A stretch of 64,000 bases of DNA from Arctopsyche grandis (lineage: Eukaryota > Arthropoda > Insecta > Trichoptera > Hydropsychidae): assembly GCF_051622035.1 (NCBI RefSeq), contig NC_135360.1:13506001-13570000 (forward strand). The letters are read 5' to 3'. The translations under genes and the position numbers were made by a program. Positions 1-10,990 of this stretch are shown in pieces. The notes under the pieces are model-generated. The model was not told the origin of the DNA, did no database searches, and saw nothing but the letters and a program-made list of their open reading frames with translations. How positions within the stretch are numbered: position 1 is the stretch's first letter; each line of letters opens with the position of its first letter.

Positions 1-858
1 GTCCCATGGGGGCTGTGCCCCCTGCGGCGCCCCATCTGGCTGTAACCCTAGCGGGGACTTTAAATCCTTTGAATCGAAAAAAAAATAAATCGAACGTGTT
101 GTTCCCACCCAACCAACGAAGGACCCAATCAACGACGGACCCAATCAACGACCACCCAACCAACGTAATGACCACGCACGGCACATACATACAAACATTA
201 GTATTTTATATGTAAGATAGTGTAGTGCGAAAAGGTAACTCGATTTGACGAGCGAAAGAGTGTTCGACTGGCGTTGGAAAAGGATCTCGACTTTTTTTGT
301 GGAGGGCACTTTCTTCTAATTTTTTTTTTGTGGAGGGCACTTTTTTTGTGGAGGGACCGATTCTAAATCTGCGATAGGATTCCGAAGATCGAAAGAAAAG
401 CAAAAAGAGGAGTCCGGAGTGCACGGGGCGATGGCGATGGCGATGGAAAGCGGCGTTAAGGCCGGTGTGAGGTTATGCGTGTGCGGCGACAGCACTGGCG
501 GTGGCGGTGGCAGCGAACGGCCGTCACCCGTCACCCGTCAGTTGCTTCTGTCAGTCGGGATCGAGCGGTCTGCGATCGGCGGTCGTCCGTCGACTCGTAC
601 TTGCTCTTTTCAGGCAAAGGACGAGGGCGAAGCACCGCGCCCGAGTCGCCCAACGTGATCCTCGTCCGCGAAGGTTTTGCAGTTTGATTCGCGGGCGCCC
701 CAGCCTCGCGCCCCGACCATCGGACGTCCACACGCCCGCGCGGCCGCGACATGCAGCCGCAGAGCGAAGTCGGCCGGTGACGGGCGGCGGCGCTATCGGC
801 CCTCGTCGCCGCCCCCCCGCTGCACCCGCAACCCGCAACCCGCACCCCGCGCGCCCCC
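1..858. other. Region upstream of Met, with short tandem repeats
   Basis: No gene is supported here. About 99-165 is an imperfect tandem array built on a cccaatcaacga-type unit. Roughly 291-357 holds three copies of a tttttttgtggagggcac-type unit. From about 400 onward the sequence becomes GC-rich and CpG-rich and runs without a break into the Met coding region, so it is probably promoter and 5' untranslated region. No TATA box is obvious. Long open frames on both strands between 475 and 970 are by-products of the GC-rich composition. Confidence 0.5.
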
Positions 859-2559
859 ATGGAGTCTCCCGGCTCCGAGTCGGCCGCCACCGCCGCCACC
901 GCCGCCACCGCCGCCACCGCCGCCGTCACCCTCGACCTCGACCTCGACGCCAATACTAGTACCGCCCTAGTCGCCCTTCACCGAAATCCTCGCCTCGCCG
1001 GACACCAACTACCCCACCCCCACCCCCACCCCCACCCCCACCAACGGGCGCTCTCCCCCGTCGCCTCCACCTCCACCTCGACGTGCATCTCTGAGCAGCA
1101 GCAGCAGCAGCAGCAGCAGCCGCAGTGTTCGGGCGACGAAAGCGGAGGATGCGCACTGGTAGAAGAGCCGCAGCGGGCGAGCGGCCGCGAAGCCCGAAAG
1201 CAGGCCGAGAAGCAGAGACGCACGGTCCTGAACTCGCTGGTGCAAGAGCTGGCCCACCTGCTGCCGCTCGTCCACGAGTCCACTCGTAAAGTGGACAAGA
1301 CGGGCGTGCTGAGGCTGGCCGCTCACGAGATCCGCAAAGAGCACGTGTTCGGGGACTCCACGCAGACGCCGTACGCCTTCGGCTACGACGCGGCCGAGGC
1401 CTTCCTCGACCTCTTCGACGGCTTCTTCCTGACGATGACCACCAGAGGCATCATCGTGGTGGCTTCCCCCAACGTACACCAGTACTTGGGCCACGCTCAG
1501 GTGGACCTGCTCGGCAACAGCGTGCACAACATAGTGCACCCCGACGACGACTGCATCCTCAGCCAGAATCTGCAGCCCAAACATCCCGTGCAGAGCGACC
1601 GGCCGGAGCGGCGCGACTTCATCGTCCGCATAACCAAGGCGAGCGCTCGCCAAGAGTCGGCCAAGTACGCCATCTGCCGCTTCCGGGGCGGATTCCGGCC
1701 GGCCGACCACGCCAACCAGTTCCCGGCGGGTGGTGGCGGCGAGAGGGTGCCGGCGCGCAGACAGCGGATGCGCCGGGAGAGGACGACGGACCCCTCCGGC
1801 AACGACGTGGTGCTCGTCTGCCTGGTGCACATCTTGAGGCGGCCTCCCATCACCGCTCGCCTCTTGGAAGCGAGCAAAGAGGAGTACTGGACCCGTCACC
1901 TGGTGGACGGGAGGATCGTTCACTGCGACCAGCGAATCTCGCTCGTCGCCGGCTACATGGCCGAAGAGGTGACGGGCGTGTCGGCGTTCACGTTCATGCA
2001 CAAAGAGGACGTTCGGTGGGTGGTGATAGCCCTGCGGCAGATGTACGATCTGAACCAACCCTACGGCGAGTCGTGCTACCGTCTCGCCTCCCGCACCGGA
2101 CAGTTCATGTATTTGCGCACTAGGGGCTATTTGGAAGTAGATCATGTGACGAAAGCGGCGCAGAGTTTCGTCTGCATCAACTCGTTGATCTCGGACGAGT
2201 ACGGCCATAAGATGATAACCGATATGAAGAAACGCTATTCGGCCATCATCAACATGACGGAGACTGAGGCCGCCCTGTACCACGACGACGTCGGCGAGTC
2301 CGGTCTCGAGGATCCCAAAGAGCTGGAGCAAGTCATCATGTGTCTGATCGGTAACCTGCCGTCAGTGGAGAACTCGCCCCAACGTTCACCCACCGATCAA
2401 GAGATCCTAACCATCATCCCTCCCGAACTGGACACGATCAAGTCTTCGATTCAAAAGAGTATATCCATCGTGTCGGCGGGTTCGATCAAACGCAGCGCAT
2501 CTACGTCTTCGCAGAGTCCTAGAAAACGACCCAATTTGTCGCCGGATAGTCTTACTTGA
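859..2559 (+). CDS. Met: Methoprene-tolerant (Met), bHLH-PAS juvenile-hormone receptor, single exon
   Basis: A 566-residue open frame encodes a class VII-type bHLH-PAS transcription factor of the Met/Gce family, the nuclear receptor for juvenile hormone. Residues about 108-165 form the bHLH, with a basic segment REARKQAEKQRR and a second helix ending near VDKTGVLRLAAHEIRK. PAS-A spans about 177-260 (LGHAQVDLLGNSVHNIVHPDDD). PAS-B, the hormone-binding pocket in the family, spans about 341-450 (DGRIVHCDQRISLVAGYM, FMHKEDVRWVVIALRQMYD). The C-terminus carries the family's conserved NSLISDE stretch. Residues 1-107 are low complexity: Ala-Thr repeats, LDLDLD, His-Pro repeats and nine Gln. The ATG at 859 sits in a strong context (CCCCCATGG) and no intron interrupts either PAS domain. 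Codon use is very GC-rich against AT-rich surroundings. Partners such as Taiman are known for the family, not seen here. The family assignment is firm; paralogue identity (Met1, Met2 or Gce-like) is not resolved. Confidence 0.93.
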   Translation: MESPGSESAATAATAATAATAAVTLDLDLDANTSTALVALHRNPRLAGHQLPHPHPHPHPHQRALSPVASTSTSTCISEQQQQQQQQPQCSGDESGGCALVEEPQRASGREARKQAEKQRRTVLNSLVQELAHLLPLVHESTRKVDKTGVLRLAAHEIRKEHVFGDSTQTPYAFGYDAAEAFLDLFDGFFLTMTTRGIIVVASPNVHQYLGHAQVDLLGNSVHNIVHPDDDCILSQNLQPKHPVQSDRPERRDFIVRITKASARQESAKYAICRFRGGFRPADHANQFPAGGGGERVPARRQRMRRERTTDPSGNDVVLVCLVHILRRPPITARLLEASKEEYWTRHLVDGRIVHCDQRISLVAGYMAEEVTGVSAFTFMHKEDVRWVVIALRQMYDLNQPYGESCYRLASRTGQFMYLRTRGYLEVDHVTKAAQSFVCINSLISDEYGHKMITDMKKRYSAIINMTETEAALYHDDVGESGLEDPKELEQVIMCLIGNLPSVENSPQRSPTDQEILTIIPPELDTIKSSIQKSISIVSAGSIKRSASTSSQSPRKRPNLSPDSLT

Positions 2560-4327
2560 GCCCCATTTCCCAAAGGTTGAGTTCCAACGTAGTGCGGGGC
2601 GTTTCGAATTAAATGAAAGTACGACTTCATTTATCGCCGCTAAGTATTCTTTAGTGTGGTGCCATATTTGCATTATAACGTTAACGGACATAAGGGTTGT
2701 CGATTTATAACTTTTTTTTTTGGAATGTTGTATGATGTGAAATTTGAATGATATTTTTAGGTACATGTAGGACGTGTTAAATTTATGCATATATTCATAT
2801 GTCTCATTTGAATTACTGTTACAGTTGTGTGAAGCATTCGATGCTAAATTATATTGGTTAAATGTTTCTAAATAATTTTTGGGTGATCCTCTGCAATTTT
2901 ATTTTTGTATGATACACTAGTTTCGATAATTTTAATTATAGATAATTTGTGAAAATTGTTGAAATTTTGTTATTAAAATAATGTAATATGTATTCGATCG
3001 TTGTCGTTTTCGAAAGTCAATTTTGATTATTATAATTGTGATAAATTTATTTTATAATATAATAATATTCTGACCGAGGACCGTTTTGACATTTATTGTA
3101 TAAAAATTTTTTTTACTGGCCCAAATCAAAATATTCGCATCGGTAATGAATTTTTTTTCTTGAGCGCTATAAACGTAACGAGTTTATCAGAATTGTGTGC
3201 TCTTTTTATCTTCACATTAATTCAACATTATCTTTTGTACACTGTTCGATTCAAGTATCGGCCACCGAATATGATAATGTGTAGTGATATTATAATGTGT
3301 AGCAATTATCTTTGCAAGATTTTTCGTGTTTGCATTGAATGCAACACGAGTTATTTCTTCTTATTTGTGATCTTCAATGTATTAAAATAATTGTCTGTTT
3401 GTTACATACAATTCATGTTTTGTGAGTGTGTGTGTGTGTGTATGTGTGCGGTTTATCATATGAATGGAAGGAATGGAATGGAATCGCTTCGGTGATGTGT
3501 ATTCTTTGCATTATTTGTAACTATTTCTCAAATTTTTATTCTGATAATTTGAACGTTATTTCCTGCTATTTTTAAATATGATTTAAAATGACAACCACAG
3601 TGTGGACATAATCTCGTGTATATATATATGTTTATAATTAAGTCATTCATCTGTCGTAAACTCCGGTCTAGTTATTTAAAATCATTTTGATGACATGACA
3701 ATCTTTTTATGTTTTTGAAGTTTATTACTATTGGTTTTTCTTTTTATTTATATTTAAAAGTTATTTTTTTTATTAATTTTCATATTTTACTATCTCAACT
3801 CTATACAATCGCTTTATATGAATATACCCCCGTTTTTAAAATATCGAGCCATTTTCACGTTCAAAAAACACTGAAAACATTTGAGGAACAATGTGGTTGT
3901 GATTTTTCGACGATTTTTTCACCATTTCATATCAATTAGATATGAAATTACCTCTAAAGATGCGATTCTGCATCTTAGTCAGAGTAAACTTTCACTGAAA
4001 CTGTTCCAATCGTTGATAATTATACTCGTATAGTGAAATTTGAGCGTATTTGAATAATCAATAACGATGATTCGACTGATATATACAAATTTTTAATGAT
4101 ATTTCATTTGTATATTTTTCATGATATACTTAATTCATTTCAATGGACATCCATCGCAATGTCATTTGTAGCACTTAAGCTAGCTATTAAGTGTGTTGTA
4201 TGGACATAAAAAAATCTCATTTCATTTTTATATACATTCATATGTATTTTTTTTAGTCTGAACAAATATCACATAACGTATGCATGTATGGTGAGTGTTA
4301 CGTTGCATCTTATATGTTCATCTAGTA
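2560..4327. other. Met 3' flank and AT-rich spacer
   Basis: Base composition drops sharply to AT-rich immediately after the Met stop codon. The first several hundred bases are presumably the 3' untranslated region, but I could not pick one convincing polyadenylation site among many AT-rich matches. A short GT run lies at about 3428-3440. Open frames at 3160-3390 and 3709-3939 are short, of Phe/Ile-rich composition, and resemble no known protein. Confidence 0.5.
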
Positions 4328-4515
4328 TAGGGCTGCCATAATTGGTCGAGATGCAGACTGGGACATTTGGTGCAATACTCAAATACAATAAAAAATCTGC
4401 AATTTTATTTACATATTCATAGCACGCGACCTATTAAGACTAAACATCTGCAGTTTATAAATCAGAGATATAAACTGCGTCATGTCCCGGTCTACCGGTA
4501 CCTAAGGCAGCCCCA
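4328..4515. mobile_element. Small hAT-like MITE
   Basis: A 188-bp element begins TAGGGCTGCC and ends GGCAGCCCCA, giving near-perfect 10-bp terminal inverted repeats. It is flanked by atctagta (4320-4327) and atctggta (4516-4523), an 8-bp target-site duplication matching at 7 of 8 positions. Eight-bp duplications and TAGGG/CAGGG-type ends are typical of hAT elements. There is no coding capacity. Confidence 0.65.
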
Positions 4516-4523
4516 ATCTGGTA

Positions 4524-5570
4524 CCCCTGTTCAGATTTTATATTTTAATGATCATTTGGCAGTAATTTTTTTATTGTTATATTGTTCGCAGCTCAAGTAA
4601 AAAGGCTCGCATTTAACATTAAAAATATATACTATAATAAATAAACATCGACTTAATTTCTATCTCGATCGATGCGTATTCAATATAATGTTGATATGAT
4701 TGAAATAAATTATTGAAAATGAATTGTTCCGTGCGTCGATCGAGATATACCTGTATTCCAGTCGTATTTTAAGGAAATAATTATTTTTCATCAATTAAAA
4801 ATACATATTTTCGTAAACATAATCACATATATTTATATACTCGTATGATACGCATTATTATATTTAGTGTAATTCGCATTTAAGTATTCGAATAAAGCGA
4901 TAATTTTTCAATAAACTTTATCATTTCTACATTAATGACTTTTCAACTGTGTTACCCCATTTCCTTATATCCATTATTATTACATTGACATTTTAACATA
5001 CACGCAGACTAAATTGCTAGGAACATAATTACGGTTTTTTTTAATTTAAACTTTTGACATTATTTTACAATGATGTTTTCAGTCTGTATTTTGACTTCGA
5101 TTTTATTTGATACAAATAGGGTTTTTAATTATTAAAGATGAAAAGTAGTAATTTAAGTTCTAGGGATTGCAAAAATACTGGAATTTCCGATACCGGAAAT
5201 ATTTTTTTTTCCAGGAATATGAGATATGTAAACGCAATTTCTCTTATTCATATTATTCAACAAGTCCTACTGTATTAGAAACGTAAAGATAAATAAAAAA
5301 TATCTAAAAATGAAAAACTTACGTACATATGTTTTCTCTTCGACATATCTGCAACTCGAAAAGCGTTCGATGTTGTTCCCTCAAAACTCCAAAAGGAACT
5401 GATTTAATTTCGTGTGACTTTCTTAAAATTCATCACCAACATCTAACCAAGCGTAACGAAAGGTTTTACGACCGGCCTGAGTGATCCCTTTATTTTACGA
5501 CGCAAAAATGTAAAATGCCGTGAACGACCGTTTTGGCTTACATCGTGTAAGTTCATAAACGACCGTTTGG
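4524..5570. other. AT-rich spacer
   Basis: No gene, RNA or element with definable ends is seen. The open frame at 4367-4600 covers the small hAT-like element and its flank and is not a gene. Confidence 0.4.
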
Positions 5571-5870
5571 GTTAAAATAGTAAAAATAGCAATATGTAAT
5601 AAATAATTGTATTAAATTCCCAGTGTTGCTACCCGGCTTTGCCCGTGTTTTTGTGACTGGACAAATAATAAAAATACTGACCATCTATGTATATTAAAAT
5701 ACTGACTATAAATTGATTAATATCTCAGCCTTAGATTCTAAGGAACAAATACACGAATAAATAAATAATAAATCAAAAATTTTTGTATTACATATGTGTG
5801 TTACAGTGGGGTCATATTGTCAGTGAAAATATATTTTCACTAGCGTTTTAGTGATATCATAACCGAATAC
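5571..5870 (+). repeat. Interspersed repeat family B, copy 1
   Basis: This stretch is closely similar, in the same orientation, to about 8266-8620. Both contain cccagtgttgctacccggct, then gactg/gaccag, aaaatactgaccatctatg, and finish with gtcagtgaaaatatattttc and agtgatatcataaccga. A third piece of the family (aaataataaaaatactgac) recurs at about 5985-6027. No coding potential or clear terminal duplications were found. The acccggctt-gc motif is shared with repeat family A. Confidence 0.6.
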
Positions 5871-5977
5871 TTTCCCACTAGTACCTATGTACATACATGC
5901 ACATATATGTAACTTAAAAATGGTGCGATTTCGTTGTAACATGTGTATATGTACTTATATGATGACCGAATAATAAC

Positions 5978-6027
5978 TTCCCGGACAAATAATAAAAATA
6001 CTGACCATCTATACATATTACAATACT
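5978..6027 (+). repeat. Repeat family B, short fragment
   Basis: A roughly 50-base fragment repeats the internal segment cggacaaataataaaaatac followed by tgaccatctat, as in the copies at 5571 and 8266. Confidence 0.5.
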
Positions 6028-7834
6028 TCACAAAATTATTTACGAGTTAACAAGTATACAAATCAGTCAATTTATTGAACAAAAACATGTAGTCATAAAT
6101 TATACAAATCTTAACTAAAAAAAAAACTAAAAATCATTCCACATCTAAATACAATATTAACTGACTATGTTAATGGACATAAACAATAGTACAATATTAA
6201 GAGATGAGATAATGTGTACTGTAAACAATTGAACGCATTAATGCAAAAACTTGGAAATAATCTGATGGACTCGTCGAAATTGCGACGTTGATTGACGAAT
6301 CATGGTATGCATTCGAATTCTCTTTAAACATCTGAAAGGATGCTCTTCAAATATGTACCTGGTATAATTTTACATAAATGTGGTCTCACATTCGCACGTA
6401 CTCAAGCTAACTGCACTTCTCAGCGTTTAGTTTGTGCGACCAATCAGCCGTGTAATTAAATTCATGACGTTGTCGAATAATTAATCAAATGCATAAATTT
6501 TAAGATATAATTAAGTTGGGTATGGATTTTTAAAATTTTTGCATATAAATCCAAGTAGTTTTAAGTACATAAGTACCTACATATATATTTTTAAATCATA
6601 AAGAAAAAAACAAAAGCGTATCGCTCATTTATTTTGTATGAAAATAAATAAACAAGAGAGTCCCTCCATTCATCAATAATTCGTTATGTTTTGACTATAT
6701 CATGTTTTATAAATTTACCGGTAAATTAAACTAGTAAACCGTTGAAGAATTTCCTAGTTAATACACATAACATACATACGTACATGTATTTACTTATAGC
6801 ATTCCAAGACGCTTTTTGAAACTTAATGGATCCATAGGCAGTACACATACGTATCTAAAACAACATTGTGACTTTTTATATTTTTGTTGATAAGTATGTA
6901 TGTACATATGTTCACATTTCTCATAAATATTGTTGTATAAGACATGATATTTATAATAAATTAATATATAATAGAATAAAATTTATTTTCAAACAAAAAT
7001 GTAATTTTGATTAATTAAAGAAAAAAGTTTTTGATCAACGTGTTGTGCAAGTAATGACGTAGATATGTACATATATATGCGAAACTTAAGACATCGAATG
7101 CCAAAATGTTACACTAAGTCCAATGCACTCTCAAACCAGCGTGGAACGTTTCATTTTCGGGATAACAAGGAGAAATAGGAAATGGAACATATGGGTGAGA
7201 AGTGTTAGGGGTAGCTGAATAGGTAATGTACGCAGAACGAGTTAAATAGTACCCAAAAGAGTGAACCAAGTAAGAATAATAATAAAAATGCGCATGGTTA
7301 CATTGATGAATGTAGCGTATTGGAAAGACATTCATCTAGTAATGTATGGTAGATTAGTGAAAATGAAAAAAAATTCAATACACATATGTATGTATGTACA
7401 TGCATACATATTATCATAACAGGTACATCGATTTAGTGTAATATTTTAATTATTGCAAACTGGCAATATAAATAAATGTGTCGCAATTAGTTGATTTCTT
7501 GACATCAGATATTTTGACATTGACCCTATTATAACCAAGCTACAAATTTTATTAATTCTCTAATATGATTTTTGATGTATTATGTATATTATACACATTT
7601 TAGCGATCTGCATACAAATCTGTACACTATAAAATTATCGGAAGCGATTTATATTTCTATTAGTGACCAAACCGTGCAACATGGCAAAGTTTCAAACCGT
7701 TCGGAAGAATGTAGCGAAATGAAACTTTGTAATAATAGCTAAGGTATTACCGACAATTTACTACTAGAACTTAATTACGAAGTACGAAGACAAAAGACAC
7801 TTCTCAATTTCATAACAAATTAAAAAAAAATTAT
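6028..7834. other. AT-rich spacer with tacata/catatg clusters
   Basis: No gene is seen. Short palindromic runs of the type tacatacatatgtatgtac recur (for example about 6770-6790 and 7380-7410), as they do across the whole window. The open frame at 7114-7335 on the minus strand has no recognisable domain and poor coding character. Confidence 0.4.
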
Positions 7835-8040
7835 CTCGGTGCTTGGCCCCCTCGCGATCTGGGCCCCCGGACTAGAGCCATGGATGCCCTCCCGATTAGA
7901 GGTTGCGATTTCTCTGCGACTTTTTTTGATTCTCGAGATTCAAGAATCTCATTTTCTCGGTGTACTTGAATCTCGAGATTTGAGAATTTCATTTTCTCGA
8001 AATATTTGAATCTTGAGAATTCGAGATTTTCTTTTTTGTT
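7835..8040. repeat. Tandem array of a ctcgagatt/cattttctcg unit next to a GC-rich TE end
   Basis: About three imperfect copies of a roughly 35-bp unit containing gaatctcgagatt and tctcattttctcg lie at 7920-8040. They follow a C-rich stretch (about 7835-7885) that looks like the terminal part of a hAT-type element, although a partner end was not found. The minus-strand open frame across it is an artefact of the repeat. Confidence 0.45.
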
Positions 8041-8265
8041 TCTCGAAGATAATTTTTTTTTAATATAGCGAATTGATTTTTTAGCATATAAAATCGAAAA
8101 CATACAAAAATCAAAAGGACACAAACACTACACATGTATATTATATCAGGGGTTTATAACTTATGAAACAAAGATATAGAGATACAATAGAACATTGAAT
8201 AGAAAAAAAGTTAAATTATGTAGATAAAAAATATTATAAAAGAAAATAAAAATATACAAAAGTAA

Positions 8266-8620
8266 TTTAAAATAGTAAAAATTACAATATGTATGTATGT
8301 AACAAAGAATTTTATAAAATTCCCAGTGTTGCTACCCGGCTTTGCTCGTGTTTTTGTGACCAGAATAACATACTGATCAAAAAATAAAAATATTGGAAAT
8401 ACCCGAAAAATAATAAAAATACTGACCATCTATGCATATTAAAATACTGACGATAAATTGATTCATATCTAAAGAACAAATCATTCTATATCTATGGAAC
8501 AAATACACGAATAAATAACTAATAAATCAAACATCTTTGTTTTATGTGTGTTACAGTGGGATCATATTGTCAGTGAAAATATATTTTCACTAGCGTTTTA
8601 GTGAAATCATAACCGATCAT
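8266..8620 (+). repeat. Interspersed repeat family B, copy 2
   Basis: Same family and orientation as 5571-5870, about 2.7 kb away. The match runs from cccagtgttgctacccggct through the aaaatactga segment to agtgaaatcataaccgat, with small indels, so the two copies are old or independently inserted rather than a recent tandem duplication. Confidence 0.6.
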
Positions 8621-8881
8621 TTTCGATACATAAATTTCAAAAATCTAATTTTCTTATCATATGTACTTTCAATTTTATCTGGAACATTTAAGATTATTAT
8701 CGAACTGATGTCAAGTGTCAAATTCAAGTTATTTATTTATTGGAGCGTGAACAAGGTAAATTTAAAAATGTACTCCAAAATCCATGCCGGATCTGAGGAA
8801 AACGTATCAATTGCCAGATTTTCGATCATCGACTGTACATATTGACGTCAACGATGACTAATTAAGATAATGTTTATTAAT

Positions 8882-9107
8882 TACTAGTTGTTTTACCCGG
8901 CTTCGCTCAGTATTTGTAATATAAACGGCTTAAAAATGGCGAATCTAATAGTAAATATTCATTTGTTTTTTTAATAAATTTATTTTAATCGAAAAAAATA
9001 TAATATTCAACCAATTGAATTGTCGTCATGGAAATTTTATTTTGTTTTCGAAGTTCCCAAACAAATATACAAACTTTCAAAGTCTCTTTCGAAATTATAT
9101 ATTAGAT
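8882..9107 (+). repeat. Interspersed repeat family A, copy 1
   Basis: About 226 bp beginning tactagttgttttacccggc and ending caaagtctctttcgaaatta with tatattaga. The middle contains atggcgaatctaatagtaaa and ttcatttgtttttttaataa. The same string, in either orientation, recurs at about 14150-14336, 32192-32407, 51861-52086 and 60019-60251. It is a short non-coding element with conserved ends. Confidence 0.7.
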
Positions 9108-9149
9108 ATAAAAAATATTTCTATTTTTATGATTGTCAATCATTCATTC

Positions 9150-9356
9150 CTGCATGTCCGCCATTACTAATTTTTTTTCGCGTACCACCAACCATCAACC
9201 GCGTACCACCAAGTGGTACACGAACTACAGGTTGGGAAACGCTGCCCTACAGTACCGATGCCCGGGCCACGATGTAGTACATACATTGTAAGGGGTCCGC
9301 GGGATTTAAATTTATTAATTTAGTGGTCCGTGAGGTCCTAAAGGTTGGCGACCACT
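9150..9356. mobile_element. hAT element ends, fragmentary
   Basis: Two hAT-like right ends lie close together. Around 9229-9244 the sequence reads aggttgggaaacgctg (reverse complement begins CAGCGTTTCCCAACCT). Around 9342-9356 it reads ggttggcgaccactg (reverse complement begins CAGTGGTCGCCAACC). Both are standard hAT terminal sequences, but matching left ends and duplications were not found, so these are remnants. Confidence 0.5.
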
Positions 9357-10060
9357 GCTCTAACATACGTAATTTTTATTCATGATGTATTTATATATCC
9401 ATGGTTATAATACAAAAAATGCAAATATCAAATAATAATTAAAAAAAATCATAAAAAATACAAAGCAAAAAAACTCAAAATGGAGGAAAATAAAATAAAA
9501 AACAATTATGTACATATGTATGTATGTATGTACATGGAACTCAGATTAAAATGTGTAAAGAATGATTTAGGTGTAAGAAATGTACAGGGTAACGGAATAG
9601 AATAGATTTCGTAATATAAGATATGTTATTTTTGGTATGCATTGCGATGGTACGATGTGCATCAAGTTCGTGGACTGTTAAAAATGTTGCATTTTCACTG
9701 CCAAGGTTATTGACGCTACTTTGTCGTCGGCCAAATTCGCACGTCGAATCGCTTGTGCAACAGCGAATAACAAACAGTGCTCCTTAAATATCACGTTGAA
9801 ATTCGACGAATAAATAAATTTGAAAAAAAAATACTAATCATTGACAGTTATACAAAATGTAATAATCATTATATTTTTAGCGAAACGTTAAATATTTTGA
9901 GCATTGAAGCCAAAACCACTGCCATTCAAAGTGAAGAAAATTATGAAATTGGGCTAAGAATACAATTGTATGTAGTAGTCATATCGAAAATGTCGATTCC
10001 CAAATTTTTAATTCATAGAAAATAAATTAAAACATTGTATCGTTTTATGCTAACTGACAC
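9357..10060. other. AT-rich spacer
   Basis: No gene or element is resolved. The open frame at 9777-10025 has no recognisable domain. Confidence 0.4.
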
Positions 10061-10066
10061 TTTTGC

Positions 10067-10222
10067 ATTTGAGGAATCTATAGAAAATACGTGTAAAAAT
10101 ATTATTGTTGTAAATAAACACGTTTAATTTCTACGTTAAATCGCTTTTACATGTGTGGAATCAATAGAAAATACGTGTAAAGATAATATTGTTGTAATAA
10201 ACACGTTTAGTTTTACTGATAA
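10067..10222. repeat. Tandem duplication of an approximately 80-bp unit
   Basis: Two diverged adjacent copies share gaatctatagaaaatacgtg / gaatcaatagaaaatacgtg, followed by attattgttgtaa, ataaacacgttta and aaatcgc. The function is unknown. Confidence 0.55.
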
Positions 10223-10859
10223 ATCGCATTCGCGAGTCACGTAACGTGAGCACGTATCTGCGAGAAGAGTAAAGTTAATTTCCATACGAAACGAAAGAGT
10301 TATGTATGTATGTATGTATATAGTTCAGACTAGACCTCTAGGGGAATGAATTATGTTTATTTAATAATAATTATGTGTTTCGAACGTGGTTAGTTTAAGT
10401 TAGGTTATTCCGGGTCAGCACGATACGAGTGCACTCAAACTGAATCCCCCAATTTGGTCACTCGCACGTTACTCGTAAAGTGGCAACTATTACCGTGCAT
10501 AGGGCGCTAACTACCTTAGCTACCGCTTTTGGTAGCCATTAAATGTATTCAGTAGTCGTGTGCCTCTACTGTGATTATGGATTCATTTATTTCTATATTC
10601 GGCCACATGGAGGGTTGTCACTATAGAAGAGCCTATCGCTGCTTCTATTTGCTTGAACAAACGTATTGGGGATCTACCTCTTCCTTTTCTTCCCTCTACC
10701 ACCGACCAGAGATTTTCCAGGCTCTCATCCTCCTATTCGTGCTATATAACCGAAAAACTGGAGAATGCGTGTCATGCAGATCGTGGACAATCTGTCCTTA
10801 ATCTTGATTTCCTGAGGAATAGAGACATATTAAATTTTTATAGCAGTATGACTCAGTAA

Positions 10860-10990
10860 GTCGGTTGTTTCCTATCATAATTTGCCAATTTATCTGATTT
10901 CATTGTTGAAACAGTTCCTCCATCAAATTGGCAAAAACCATCCTATCCGCTATGTCACAAATATCTGAATTTGACACACGTATTCCTTAA
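10860..10990 (+). repeat. SINE body fragment
   Basis: This piece (tgtttcctatca, tttgccaattt, tctgatttcattgttgaaac, ctatgtcac) matches the body of the tRNA-derived SINE at about 48010-48480, without its tRNA-like head. The open frames just upstream (10571-10859) could be read as coding but have no recognisable domain. Confidence 0.6.

Noticed and set aside
475-970. Several overlapping open frames upstream of Met
   Set aside because: Low-complexity Arg/Pro/Ala-rich translations in a GC-rich leader, mutually overlapping on both strands.
1009-2331. 440-codon open frame on the minus strand
   Set aside because: It lies antisense to Met; the GC-rich third positions of Met keep the complementary frame open. 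The protein has no domain.
7114-7335. 73-codon minus-strand frame
   Set aside because: No domain, no splice context, composition typical of AT-rich noise.
10571-10859. Two overlapping 70-codon plus-strand frames possibly forming an exon
   Set aside because: They abut a SINE body fragment, have no recognisable domain, and no paired splice site could be established.
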